Source of the DNA: Ningiella ruwaisensis | GTDB lineage: Bacteria > Pseudomonadota > Gammaproteobacteria > Enterobacterales > Alteromonadaceae | Direction of reading: 5' to 3' | DNA length: 64,000 bases | Assembly (NCBI RefSeq): GCF_004798935.1 | Contig: NZ_RAHT01000001.1 | Span: forward strand, 1 to 64,000 | Part shown: piece after piece, positions 7,948-16,799 of the stretch | How positions within the stretch are numbered: position 1 is the stretch's first letter | Layout: the number at the start of each line of letters is the position of its first letter | The notes under the pieces: generated by a model | Told to the model about the DNA's origin: nothing | Database searches by the model: none | Seen by the model: the letters and a program-made list of their open reading frames with translations, nothing else | Program-made: the position numbers and the translations under genes

Positions 7948-10900
7948 TGATTTCAACATTTTTTATTAAACGTCCCGTTTTTGCCTGGGTAATAGCGATT
8001 GCCATTATGGGTGCGGGTGTGCTCGCGATCCTTTCGTTACCGGTGGAACAATATCCAAATATAGCGGCACCTAAGGTAACAGTATCGGCTACCTACCCTG
8101 GTGCTTCTGCGCAAACTCTTGAAAAAACCGTTGTTCAAGTGATTGAACAAAATCTTACCGGCATAGACAACCTTCGCTATATTCAATCTAGTAGCTCATC
8201 GTCAGGTCAAGCCACCATAACACTAACTTTCGAGCCAGGTACCGATCCCGATATCGCACAGGTACAAACCCAAAATAAAGTCTCCCAGGCAGAGTCGTCT
8301 TTACCGCAAGTTGTCCAAAGACAGGGCTTAGCCGTGCAAAAAGCCGGAAGTAGCTATGCGCTAATTTTAGGATTTTACTCAACAGATGAATCGTATGGAC
8401 GCAATGAAATATCCGATTTTCTGGCCTCAAACCTGGAAGAACCTTTGAGCCGTGTTGATGGTGTTGGGCAAATAACCACATTTGGACCCCAGCACGCTAT
8501 GCGCATATGGCTGCAGCCTGATGCATTATATGAGTATCAGCTAACAACGGCAGACATAGTTCAAGCAGTAAATGAACAAAACGTGCAGTTGGCAACCGGG
8601 CAAATTGGTGGTACGCCAAGTATTGACGGGCAACAGCTAAATGCAACAATCACGTCTCAATCCTTGCTTCAAACGGTCGAGGAATTTGAAAATATATTAT
8701 TAACAGTCAATCAAAGCGGTGCAAACGTGGTACTAGGTGATGTTGCACGCATTGAAGTAGGCGCAGAAAATTACAGAGTCATTGGACGCTACAATGGTCA
8801 ACCTGCCTCAGGCATTGCCATAGAGCTTGCACCTAACGCAAACGCACTTGAGACGATCAAAGCGGTTAAAGAACGTGTCACTGATTTTGAAGATATCATA
8901 CCCGAAGCACTGGAAATCGCTTACCCGGTTGATATCTCGCCATTTATAGAAGCCTCCATCATAGAGGTGTTCAAAACCTTGGTGATTGCCATTGTTTTAG
9001 TTGTACTGGTTATCTATATCTTTTTGCAAAGTGCCCGGGCAACCATTATTCCCGGCATTGCTATTCCTGTTGTTATTTTAGGCACCTTTGCGTGCTTATA
9101 TGCGCTTGGGTATTCCATTAACGTACTGACTTTATTTGCATTGGTGCTTGCCATTGGAATGTTGGTAGATGACGCCATCGTTGTGACTGAAAACGTCGAA
9201 AATAAACTGGAGAATGATTCTGACCTTTCTCCAAAGCAGGCGGCCAAAGAAGCTATGAAAGAAATTTCAGGCGCGCTATTGGGAACTACTGCCGTTATTT
9301 GGGCGGTATTTATTCCCATTACCTTTTTTGAAGGGTCCGTGGGTGTTATATACCGGCAATTTGCAGTGACCATATCTGTTGCAATGGGAATTTCGCTTTT
9401 TATTGCATTAAGTCTTTCGCCAACAATGTGCGCCAGAGTGCTACAACAGGGAAAAAAGGAAAAAAATACAGGCTTTTTTGGCCTCTTCAATAAAGGTTTT
9501 AGCAAACTAAAAGCCGGGCATGCATTTTTGCTTGAAAAGCTGTTGGCGAGTTACATCGTTTTACCTGTAGTTTTTGTTGTGCTAATTGGCGTGGCTATAA
9601 GCGTATTTTTGAAAATACCCAGCGCATTTTTGCCTGACGAAGACCAAGGCCGCATGTTTACATTAATAACGGGACCAGCAAGTTCAACTTTACAGCAAAC
9701 ACTGGAAAAAAACGCGCAGGTCGAAGATTTTTATCTCAATCAGACGAACGGTGCAGTCGAAGGTTTGTTCACCGCTGCCGGCTTCAGTTTTGCCGGGAAT
9801 AGTCAGAATGTGGGTATTGCATTTATCAAGATGGCTGATTGGTCAAAGCGCGGTGAAGGTAAAAGCGTGTTTGAAATTAGTGACAAAGCAAGCGCAAGCC
9901 TTTCGAGGATACAAGACGCGTTTATTATTCCAATTGTCCCCCCAGCTATAAGCGCCTTGGGTAACGCAAGCGGCTTTGAGTTTCAACTCGTTGACCGGGC
10001 AAATTTAGGTCAGGAGAAACTGAATCAGGCCAAGGATCAGTTGTTGCAGTTGGCCAATCAAAATGATGGCCTTACACGTGTACGATTTAATGGTCTTGCT
10101 CCTGGTCCGCAGTATGACTTTAATATTGATGCTTCTAAAGCAAGAGCTATGGGTGTATCGCTTGATACCATAAATCAAACACTGAGTACTGCCTTAGGCG
10201 GAAGTTATATCAACGATTATTTGGGAGATGGGCGAATCAAGCGTGTTTATGCCCAAGCCGACGCGCCTTATCGCATGTTGCCCGAAGACATCGACCGCTG
10301 GTATGTCAGAAACATGAGCGGTGAAATGGTATCAATATCAGAATTCGGAAGTGGCGAATGGACCTTTGGCGCACCTAAGCTTACAAGATTTAACGGAAGC
10401 TCTTCACTTGAAATTCAGGGTGAGGCAGCAAGTGGTGTGAGTTCAGGTGAAGCTCTAAATACGATAGCCTCATTGGCGCAGCAGCTACCAGAAGGCATTG
10501 CTGTAGAGTGGACAGGCTTGTCTTTTGAAGAAAAAGAATCTGCAGGACAAGCATGGATTGTCTACCTTATTTCTGTAATAGCGGTATTTTTGGCTTTGGC
10601 TGCTTTGTATGAAAGCTGGAGCATTCCATTGGCAATTATGCTTACCGTACCACTTGGTATTTTTGGAGCAGTAATGACCACCTTCAGTTTTAATCAAGCC
10701 AACGATGTGTATTTTCAAATTGGTCTTTTGATGACGATTGCGCTTGCAGCAAAAAATGCCATTTTAATAATAGAGTTTGCCAAGACTAATTTTGAAAACG
10801 GTATGTCGGCATATGATGCTTCTGTAAAAGCCGCAAAGCAGCGCATCAGACCAATACTAATGACTTCGTTGACTTTTATTCTAGGCGTCATGCCACTGGC

Positions 10901-11051
10901 CTTTGCGTCAGGACCGGGCTCGGGTGCGCAAAATGCTATTTCTATCGGCGTATTAGGTGGAATTACTTCAGCAACAATTTTTGTACTATTTTTTGCGCCC
11001 TATTTCTTTATTTTATCGATGAAGCTGTTTTCAAATAAAGCAAAGAATTAG
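7947..11051 (+). CDS. RND multidrug efflux pump, inner-membrane transporter (HAE1, AcrB/MexB type)
   Basis: A 1034-residue proton-driven transporter of usual AcrB length, with twelve membrane segments in two halves and two large periplasmic loops. It starts with the family signature FIKRPVFAWVIAI. The proton-relay aspartates are D408 and D409 in AIGMLVDDAIVVTENV, and the partner lysine is K936 in TIALAAKNAILIIEFAK. QYPNIAAPKVTVSATYPGA is the porter-domain start. It exports hydrophobic or amphiphilic drugs and natural toxins through a trimer joined to the adaptor upstream. The outer-membrane factor must be encoded elsewhere. Substrate range cannot be read from sequence. Confidence 0.95.
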   Translation: MISTFFIKRPVFAWVIAIAIMGAGVLAILSLPVEQYPNIAAPKVTVSATYPGASAQTLEKTVVQVIEQNLTGIDNLRYIQSSSSSSGQATITLTFEPGTDPDIAQVQTQNKVSQAESSLPQVVQRQGLAVQKAGSSYALILGFYSTDESYGRNEISDFLASNLEEPLSRVDGVGQITTFGPQHAMRIWLQPDALYEYQLTTADIVQAVNEQNVQLATGQIGGTPSIDGQQLNATITSQSLLQTVEEFENILLTVNQSGANVVLGDVARIEVGAENYRVIGRYNGQPASGIAIELAPNANALETIKAVKERVTDFEDIIPEALEIAYPVDISPFIEASIIEVFKTLVIAIVLVVLVIYIFLQSARATIIPGIAIPVVILGTFACLYALGYSINVLTLFALVLAIGMLVDDAIVVTENVENKLENDSDLSPKQAAKEAMKEISGALLGTTAVIWAVFIPITFFEGSVGVIYRQFAVTISVAMGISLFIALSLSPTMCARVLQQGKKEKNTGFFGLFNKGFSKLKAGHAFLLEKLLASYIVLPVVFVVLIGVAISVFLKIPSAFLPDEDQGRMFTLITGPASSTLQQTLEKNAQVEDFYLNQTNGAVEGLFTAAGFSFAGNSQNVGIAFIKMADWSKRGEGKSVFEISDKASASLSRIQDAFIIPIVPPAISALGNASGFEFQLVDRANLGQEKLNQAKDQLLQLANQNDGLTRVRFNGLAPGPQYDFNIDASKARAMGVSLDTINQTLSTALGGSYINDYLGDGRIKRVYAQADAPYRMLPEDIDRWYVRNMSGEMVSISEFGSGEWTFGAPKLTRFNGSSSLEIQGEAASGVSSGEALNTIASLAQQLPEGIAVEWTGLSFEEKESAGQAWIVYLISVIAVFLALAALYESWSIPLAIMLTVPLGIFGAVMTTFSFNQANDVYFQIGLLMTIALAAKNAILIIEFAKTNFENGMSAYDASVKAAKQRIRPILMTSLTFILGVMPLAFASGPGSGAQNAISIGVLGGITSATIFVLFFAPYFFILSMKLFSNKAKN

Positions 11052-11260
11052 GTAGTTCAGTGTGTTATTTTTATACCAATCCAACATATTTATGGACAAA
11101 TAGAGGATGTATCCATAATAGTCGAATTAATCCCAACCCTGGAATGCAAATAACCAAAAATTTCCAAGGCTAAACTATTGAGTAGATTCGCCGCTATATT
11201 ATTAAGAAACTCACTGTGCGCTTCAATTGAGCGAATTTTGCTAAATATTTGTATCGGTTC

Positions 11261-11818
11261 ATGATAAAAAACGAAAAATACTCGCTACCAGGTTTATCTT
11301 TAAACTATAAAGGCTTTACTCTTGTCGAGCTGGTTATCGTTATTGTTATTTTGGGGATAATCACTATTGTCGCAGCTCCTCGATTTATCGAACTAGGTAG
11401 TGACGCAAAACGAGCCAGTATAAAAAATCTGGCCTCTCAAATTAAATCTACGACGCAACTTGTTCAAAACAAGGCGCGTGCAGGCGGATTGCGGCCCACA
11501 AGTGTAAATCCCTACACCATCACAGGAAGTCCCGTTCAAACTGAATATTTGGTTGATTTTGGTTTTGGCGAGGTAGAGGTTCATTACAGTAGCCTGTGCC
11601 CTGAGAGCATTGCAGAAGGTGGTGACCGGCTAAACTTATTAGACTTTATGCAGGGTACAATTGAAGCAGACTTTGAGACCAGGATAGATAATCGCTACAC
11701 CCTCATCGGCTATCAACTTCCCACTTCTGGCATTTCAATGTCGCAAGGATGCTATGTCATTTATGATTCTTTTGCGCCAGACAACTGCTCAATTTCTGTA
11801 GTCGATGTAGACTGTTAG
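11261..11818 (+). CDS. Type IV pilin-like protein (MSHA/pseudopilin family)
   Basis: About 185 residues. A class III prepilin signal is clear: YKGFTLVELVIVIVILGI, with cleavage after Gly, Phe as +1 and Glu at +5, then the hydrophobic N-terminal helix. The C-terminal half has Cys residues able to form a pilin disulfide loop (SSLCPES, SQGCYVI, DNCSI). An in-frame TTG lies at 11249; I prefer the ATG at 11261. No other pilus genes adjoin, so this is an orphan minor pilin relying on an assembly system elsewhere. It is closest in feel to MshA-type subunits, by eye. Confidence 0.8.
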   Translation: MIKNEKYSLPGLSLNYKGFTLVELVIVIVILGIITIVAAPRFIELGSDAKRASIKNLASQIKSTTQLVQNKARAGGLRPTSVNPYTITGSPVQTEYLVDFGFGEVEVHYSSLCPESIAEGGDRLNLLDFMQGTIEADFETRIDNRYTLIGYQLPTSGISMSQGCYVIYDSFAPDNCSISVVDVDC

Positions 11819-11898
11819 CGCCTTGTATGTCTTCACTGACTTGAACCTTTACACACAACTTAAGTCTTTATTTGACTTAATATTATTTTTATCGTGTA

Positions 11899-12819
11899 TT
11901 GTCTAATTTGCATTTTATCGATATAAACACCATCGTACTTGACGATGAACCTGAGGGATTTCGGGCTCGTTCATCCGTTTCTATAAGTATTGGCAATAAG
12001 CTTAAAACCACAAAATGGATGATAATTTTCGTTAGTGCATCTGTATTTATCCACGCACTGCTAATCGTCTCTATGTACCAGGTAATGCATCAGGTAAAAG
12101 TGCCATTTAGCGAAAATCCATCAAGCAATAACTCCGCGCCTTTAGAAAGCTATATTTTTGTTCGGGTTCCTGAAACTCCTAAACCTTCTTCGCAAGAGCG
12201 AACACCAGAGGAGATAAAGCCAGAACAGATAAAGACAGAACAGAATCAAGACTTCCCTATTCTCAAAGATTCGACAAATGATGCTAATCTGGATTCGTCG
12301 ACACGCTCGGAAAATAGCGTACAAGCGGAACCTCAAAACAGTGCTACCAGCGATATCACCGTCAAACAAGAAAGCAAATCAAGGCCCCTCGTAAATGAAT
12401 CTGCAAGCTCACCTTCCACTCAAATTTTGCAAAATACGGCAACAAACACTGATGCGAATAAGTCGCTACCAACAGATTCGCTAAGCAGCAAACACTTAAA
12501 CAATAAAAGCGCAATAGACAATGCCGTCCAGCGCTATCAAATGCAGCAAAATGCACAGGCTATTCAAAACATGGCTGAACAGGAAGCAAAGGCCTATATG
12601 AGACAGAAAGTATCACCTGATTTAAACCTTCCAGACTTTGATTCGCTTGCAAGGGCTGAACAGCGAGAGGCAGCGCTTCGAAAAATTGAAGTAGACTGTG
12701 CCAATGCTGCTAAAAAAGGCATCTCCATCATTACCGGATTGTTTGGCGGTACGGTACAATGTCGAGACAACAATGAATTTCAGCAGTATATCGACAAGCA
12801 TTTAAACAAACAAAATTAA
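11899..12819 (+). CDS. Unknown single-pass membrane protein with proline/glutamine-rich linker
   Basis: A 306-residue protein, not recognised. One membrane segment (about 39-61) follows a short cytoplasmic N-terminus. Residues 70-200 are low-complexity and rich in Pro, Ser, Thr, Glu and Gln, like the periplasmic linker of TonB-type proteins. The conserved-looking C-terminus contains two Cys around GISIITGLFGGTVQC. The only upstream start is TTG at 11899; the frame is closed at 11878. A decayed second copy lies at 16413-16741, and the intact copy's final ~150 bases are almost identical to it. Topology is inferred; no function is proposed. Confidence 0.6.
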   Translation: MSNLHFIDINTIVLDDEPEGFRARSSVSISIGNKLKTTKWMIIFVSASVFIHALLIVSMYQVMHQVKVPFSENPSSNNSAPLESYIFVRVPETPKPSSQERTPEEIKPEQIKTEQNQDFPILKDSTNDANLDSSTRSENSVQAEPQNSATSDITVKQESKSRPLVNESASSPSTQILQNTATNTDANKSLPTDSLSSKHLNNKSAIDNAVQRYQMQQNAQAIQNMAEQEAKAYMRQKVSPDLNLPDFDSLARAEQREAALRKIEVDCANAAKKGISIITGLFGGTVQCRDNNEFQQYIDKHLNKQN

Positions 12820-13143
12820 TAAACAAAGATAAACACGCTTTAAAGTAAGGGTGCTACGCAGTCATGGCAAATGGAAGATCGCGCCCATACTCTGGTAAAA
12901 CCAGCACAATTAGCACTGGCGCATAAACTTAAAAAGAGCACAAAATCTTAACACTCCCTAGGCCAAGTAAATCACTGGTAAAATAAAGCTGGGTCAAGCA
13001 AATGTAAATATTGAGTAAAGATAACGATTGGCGCTTGTCTTGACCCAGTCAGTATCAGTATTCTCCACCTAAGGGTTTACGTTCAACAAGCACTTAATCC
13101 GAAGTGCAATTGTTAAAAGACAAGCGTAATAAGGGAGAGAAAG
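12820..13143. other. Intergenic region with duplication remnant and inverted repeat
   Basis: About 320 bases holding the 15-base repeat CAAAGATAAACACGC (12824-12838), the dehydrogenase remnant (12844-12900) and a 10-base inverted repeat CTGGGTCAAG / CTTGACCCAG (12989-12998 and 13039-13048). No intact gene is visible. GGGAGAG (13133-13139) is the likely binding site for the DUF1800 gene. Confidence 0.7.
12844..12900 (+). pseudogene. Remnant of a 3-hydroxyisobutyrate-dehydrogenase-like gene
   Basis: These 57 bases match 17433-17489 inside the intact dehydrogenase gene without gaps and with six mismatches (shared stretch GTAAGGGTGCT). They follow the intact copy of the unknown membrane gene just as the full dehydrogenase follows the decayed copy. 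This is the only part of that dehydrogenase copy I could find here. Confidence 0.85.
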
Positions 13144-14994
13144 ATGAGCAAATCACGCTTGCAATTAGTGATATTAGTAGCGCTATTGATAAGCGCGTGT
13201 GGCGGCGGTTCTTCAGATTCAGATACAGGCAGTGTTACCCCGCCACCTTCAGCTGCACCAGCGCCTACGCCGCCCCCTGTGCCTGACCCTAGCCCCACAC
13301 CAGAAGGCAAATTTGCAAATGCAGCATCGACCTCCCGATTTCTTACCATGGCGACTTTTGGTCCTAGGTCAAGCGATGTAGAGACATTACTCAACACCAG
13401 CGCATCAGACTGGATACTTGAGCAATTTGAAAAGCCTGTGTCGCCGTATTTATCGCAGGTACAAGAGTATTATGACATGGCTAGCCCAAATTCTGGCATG
13501 ATTGCAGATGCGTTTGATCAGGGTGCCACTACTTGGGTGTTTTACCGCAATGCGGTGCATGGTGAAGACCAGCTCAGGCAGCGTATGGCTTTTGCATTGT
13601 CGCAAATCATGGTGGTATCCAATGGTAGCGGTGGCTTGTTAGGCATCTTTCCGCAAACGGTCGGTTATTACCAAGACGTGTTGGCTGAACATGCCTTTGG
13701 CAACTATCAAGACCTGCTACAGGCGATAACTTATACACCGGCCATGGCTGAATACTTAACATACTTAGGCAATGAAAAGGCAGATGAAACCACCGGAAGT
13801 GTGCCCGACGAAAACTACGCGCGCGAAATTTTGCAACTTTTCACCCTTGGACTGGTAGAGTTAAACATCGACGGAACGCTAGTGCTCGATGCTAACGGTA
13901 ATGCTATTGAGGTTTATGATAATACTGATATCACCGGCCTTGCCAGAGTGTTTACCGGCTTAGACGATCCTAGGCTCGACTTAGAGCAAAGTCTTGTTGG
14001 GCGGCTTGCACAAATCAGAGAGGCAACATCAAAACCACTTAATATGAACAACGCCCGGCATTCAGCAAAAGAAAAGACCTTTTTGGACTATACCATTGCT
14101 GCTAATACTGATGGCGAAACCTCCATCAGGCTTGCGCTGGAGCATATTATGTCGCATCCCAACGTTGGACCTTTTGTAGCCAAGCAGCTGATTCAGCGCT
14201 TTGTAACCAGTAATCCACGCCCTGAATACGTAGAGCGAGTTGCCACCGCTTTCAATCAAGGACGTTTCACGCTCCCTAACGGTACAGAGGTAGGCGACGG
14301 TCGCAAAGGAGATTTAAAAGCCACAATTTCCGCAATTTTGTTTGACCCAGATACCGAACAAGACTCTGCCCTATCTGATGACACCTTTGGTAAAGTGCGC
14401 GAACCGGTGCTGCGCCTAACCCATTTTATGCGCGCATTTGAAACCGACATGACAACGCCTGAATACGTATCGGCGCTGTATGATACTTCATCTTTAAGCG
14501 TACTCGGCCAACATCCCTATCGCTCACCGTCGGTATTTAATTTTTATCGCCCCGGTTATGTTGCACCCGGAACCCTGTCTGCAGAGGCCGGCTTGGTCGC
14601 GCCAGAGCTGCAAATTGTCAATGCCTCCAGTATTCCGGGCTACATCAATTTATTGTCATTTGGTGCTTTTCAATCTCAAGCTGAGAATCTTGAACAAATG
14701 CGTCCGGTATTTGTGCGCTTTGGCGCGTCTTTCGATGCTGATCGTGCGCGCAGCACCTTTGTACCTGACTACAGTGAGGCCCTGCCACTGGCCAGTGATT
14801 CAGCGGCGCTAGTTGACTACCTCGATGAACTACTTTTGTATTCCAGTATGACCGAAAGCACCCGCCAAGGCTTAATTGCAACGCTTGATGAATATCCAAG
14901 AAGCGCATTGCAAGACAGCGAAGGGCAAGCAAATCTGGTGGCTTATGCCGTCACTATGATCATGTCCAGCCCCGACTATCTGATTCAGCGCTAA
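13144..14994 (+). CDS. DUF1800 domain lipoprotein
   Basis: A 616-residue protein. The signal peptide ends in LLISAC (Cys19), followed by Gly- and Pro-rich sequence (residues 20-58) that would act as a surface spacer. The rest is one DUF1800 domain (PF08811), with ASRFLTMATFGPRSSDVE near the start, RQRMAFALSQIMVVS, and the late conserved NFYRPGYV. The biochemical role of the family is unknown. Its genes almost always precede a DUF1501 gene, as here, eight bases downstream, so the pair forms an operon. It sits between the two halves of a decayed tandem duplication, suggesting insertion or trapping there. Confidence 0.88.
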   Translation: MSKSRLQLVILVALLISACGGGSSDSDTGSVTPPPSAAPAPTPPPVPDPSPTPEGKFANAASTSRFLTMATFGPRSSDVETLLNTSASDWILEQFEKPVSPYLSQVQEYYDMASPNSGMIADAFDQGATTWVFYRNAVHGEDQLRQRMAFALSQIMVVSNGSGGLLGIFPQTVGYYQDVLAEHAFGNYQDLLQAITYTPAMAEYLTYLGNEKADETTGSVPDENYAREILQLFTLGLVELNIDGTLVLDANGNAIEVYDNTDITGLARVFTGLDDPRLDLEQSLVGRLAQIREATSKPLNMNNARHSAKEKTFLDYTIAANTDGETSIRLALEHIMSHPNVGPFVAKQLIQRFVTSNPRPEYVERVATAFNQGRFTLPNGTEVGDGRKGDLKATISAILFDPDTEQDSALSDDTFGKVREPVLRLTHFMRAFETDMTTPEYVSALYDTSSLSVLGQHPYRSPSVFNFYRPGYVAPGTLSAEAGLVAPELQIVNASSIPGYINLLSFGAFQSQAENLEQMRPVFVRFGASFDADRARSTFVPDYSEALPLASDSAALVDYLDELLLYSSMTESTRQGLIATLDEYPRSALQDSEGQANLVAYAVTMIMSSPDYLIQR

Positions 14995-15001
14995 GGAGAA
15001 T

Positions 15002-16411
15002 ATGATGCCATTATCTCGACGTGATTTTTTACGCTACTCACTGTACTCTTCAATTGCCGGCGCTGGTTGGCTCGGCTTACCGAAAACGCTCACCGCACAT
15101 GCGGCAGAAACTGATGGCTACAAGGCGCTTGTATGCGTGTTTTTATTCGGCGGACTTGACGGTCACGACCTATTAATTCCCTACGACACAGCCTCTTATA
15201 ACCGTTTTGCAAGCATACGCCAATCGCTGTTGAATCGGTATGATGGTGCGCGTGCAAGAGACAATTTATTGCCGCTAAATCTTGCCAACCAAGCAGCCTT
15301 TGGGAGCAGAGCCTTTGCGCTACCTCCGGAAATGCCGCAATTAAAAGCCTTATTTGACCAAAACCGCGCGGCTATTGTGAGCAACGTGGGCCCCTTAATC
15401 GAGCCGGTCACCGCACAAGGCTTCGCTAGCGGCTCTGCAAAACTGCCACCTCGGCTGTTTTCGCATAACGACCAGCAGTCAATCTGGCAAGCCAGTGCAC
15501 CAGAAGGCGCACAGTTCGGCTGGGGTGGTTTGTTTGCGGATGCCATGCTCTCCTCTGGCGCAAATGGGGGTGTGGGAGAATTCGCTACCCTGTCCACCGC
15601 AAGCGTCGGGCCTTTCCTCACCGGCACACAGGTGTCACCCTATCAAATTTCGCTGAATGGCAACGCCGGTATTAACATTTTAGATGGGCGAAACGCTAGC
15701 GGCTCACAAGGCAGTTTGCGCAATTTTCTAGAATCTGCACGAGAGCGTTTTCTCGCCCAAGGTTTTGAGGGTAGTAATATTTTGGCACAAGACATCGCCA
15801 ATAAATTCAGAAGTGGTATAGAAACAAACGCTATATTTGATGCCGCGCGCGCTTCTGCCCCCACACTAAGCACAGTATTTCCTGAAAACGGGCTGGGTAG
15901 TCAGTTGAGTGCCGTGGCTCAAACCATCTCTATTCGAAATAGTTTGTCAACCAATCGTCAGATTTTCTTCGTCGGCATAGGCGGCTTCGATACGCACTCC
16001 AATCAGGCGGCTGACTTACCCACCCTACTTTCACAGCTTGACGGCGCCTTTTCGGCATTTGATTCAGCCATGATTGAGCTTGGACTTTCACAAAATGTAA
16101 CAACCTTTACTGCTTCAGATTTTGGTCGCACGCTTACCGTTAACGGTGACGGCACCGATCATGGCTGGGGTGGCAACCAAATTGTAATGGGCGGCGCAGT
16201 GCGAGGTAACAGTGTATTTGGCGATGTGCCACCCGCTGACTTTGGGCATGATTTGGACGCCGGCAACGGGCGGCAGATACCCACGCTTGCCGTTGAGCAA
16301 TTTGCTGCAAGTTTGGGGCAATGGTGGGGACTGAGTGATAGTGAAATTATTAACGCTCTGCCAACGCTTCAAAACTTTGATAACGCAAATTTAGCGCTAT
16401 TCAATGGCTAG
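15002..16411 (+). CDS. DUF1501 domain protein with Tat-type signal
   Basis: A 469-residue protein starting with a twin-arginine signal (SRRDFLRYSLYSSIAGAGWLGL), so it is probably exported folded. The DUF1501 domain (PF07394, sulfatase/alkaline-phosphatase-like fold) shows LVCVFLFGGLDGHDLLIPYD near the N-terminus, FFVGIGGFDTHSNQ in the middle, and SDFGRTLTVNGDGTDHGWGG near the C-terminus. The His and Asp of these motifs resemble a metal site. GGAG before the ATG supports the start. It pairs with the DUF1800 lipoprotein upstream; the substrate is unknown. Confidence 0.9.
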   Translation: MMPLSRRDFLRYSLYSSIAGAGWLGLPKTLTAHAAETDGYKALVCVFLFGGLDGHDLLIPYDTASYNRFASIRQSLLNRYDGARARDNLLPLNLANQAAFGSRAFALPPEMPQLKALFDQNRAAIVSNVGPLIEPVTAQGFASGSAKLPPRLFSHNDQQSIWQASAPEGAQFGWGGLFADAMLSSGANGGVGEFATLSTASVGPFLTGTQVSPYQISLNGNAGINILDGRNASGSQGSLRNFLESARERFLAQGFEGSNILAQDIANKFRSGIETNAIFDAARASAPTLSTVFPENGLGSQLSAVAQTISIRNSLSTNRQIFFVGIGGFDTHSNQAADLPTLLSQLDGAFSAFDSAMIELGLSQNVTTFTASDFGRTLTVNGDGTDHGWGGNQIVMGGAVRGNSVFGDVPPADFGHDLDAGNGRQIPTLAVEQFAASLGQWWGLSDSEIINALPTLQNFDNANLALFNG

Positions 16412-16412
16412 C

Positions 16413-16741
16413 CTTAAACCTTCGTTAGTGCATCTGCATTTATCCACGCACTCCTGATAGTCTCTATGTACCGGGTAATGCCTCAGGTAAGAATGTCATT
16501 TAGCGAATAACCCATTATTAACCGATTCGTCAAGCCGCAAACATCCAATAAATAAAAGCGGAATAGATAATGCCGTCAAGCGCTACTAAAGGCAGCGCTT
16601 CGAAAAATTGAAGTAGACTGTGCCAATGCTGCTAAAAAAGGTATCTCCATCATTACCGGATTGTTTGGCGGTACGGTACAATGTCGAGACAACAATGAAT
16701 TTCAGCAGTATATCGACAAGCATTTAAACAAACAAAATTAA
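16413..16741 (+). pseudogene. Decayed copy of the unknown membrane-protein gene
   Basis: Three collinear blocks match the intact gene at 11899-12819: 16421-16507 with 12028-12114 (9 mismatches in 87), 16524-16585 with 12475-12536 (11 in 62), and 16590-16741 with 12668-12819 (a single mismatch seen). The intervening coding sequence is deleted, the start is missing and in-frame stops are present. The much closer last block suggests recent gene conversion or a separate, later duplication event. Confidence 0.9.
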
Positions 16742-16744
16742 TAA

Positions 16745-16780
16745 ACAAAGATAAGCAAAGATAAGCAAAGATAAACACGC
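16745..16780 (+). repeat. 10-base tandem repeat (three units) plus shared 15-mer
   Basis: The unit CAAAGATAAG/A is repeated three times and ends in CAAAGATAAACACGC (16766-16780). The equivalent place after the intact gene copy has a single unit. The 15-mer also occurs at 12824-12838 and 29787-29801. Confidence 0.8.
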
Positions 16781-16799
16781 TTTGAAAAAGGAAACTTTT

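Noticed and set aside
9014-9505. 163-codon frame antisense to the RND pump
   Set aside because: Shadow of a long membrane-protein gene with certain family assignment on the other strand.
15196-15627. 143-codon frame antisense to DUF1501
   Set aside because: Shadow frame; the sense strand carries clear DUF1501 motifs.
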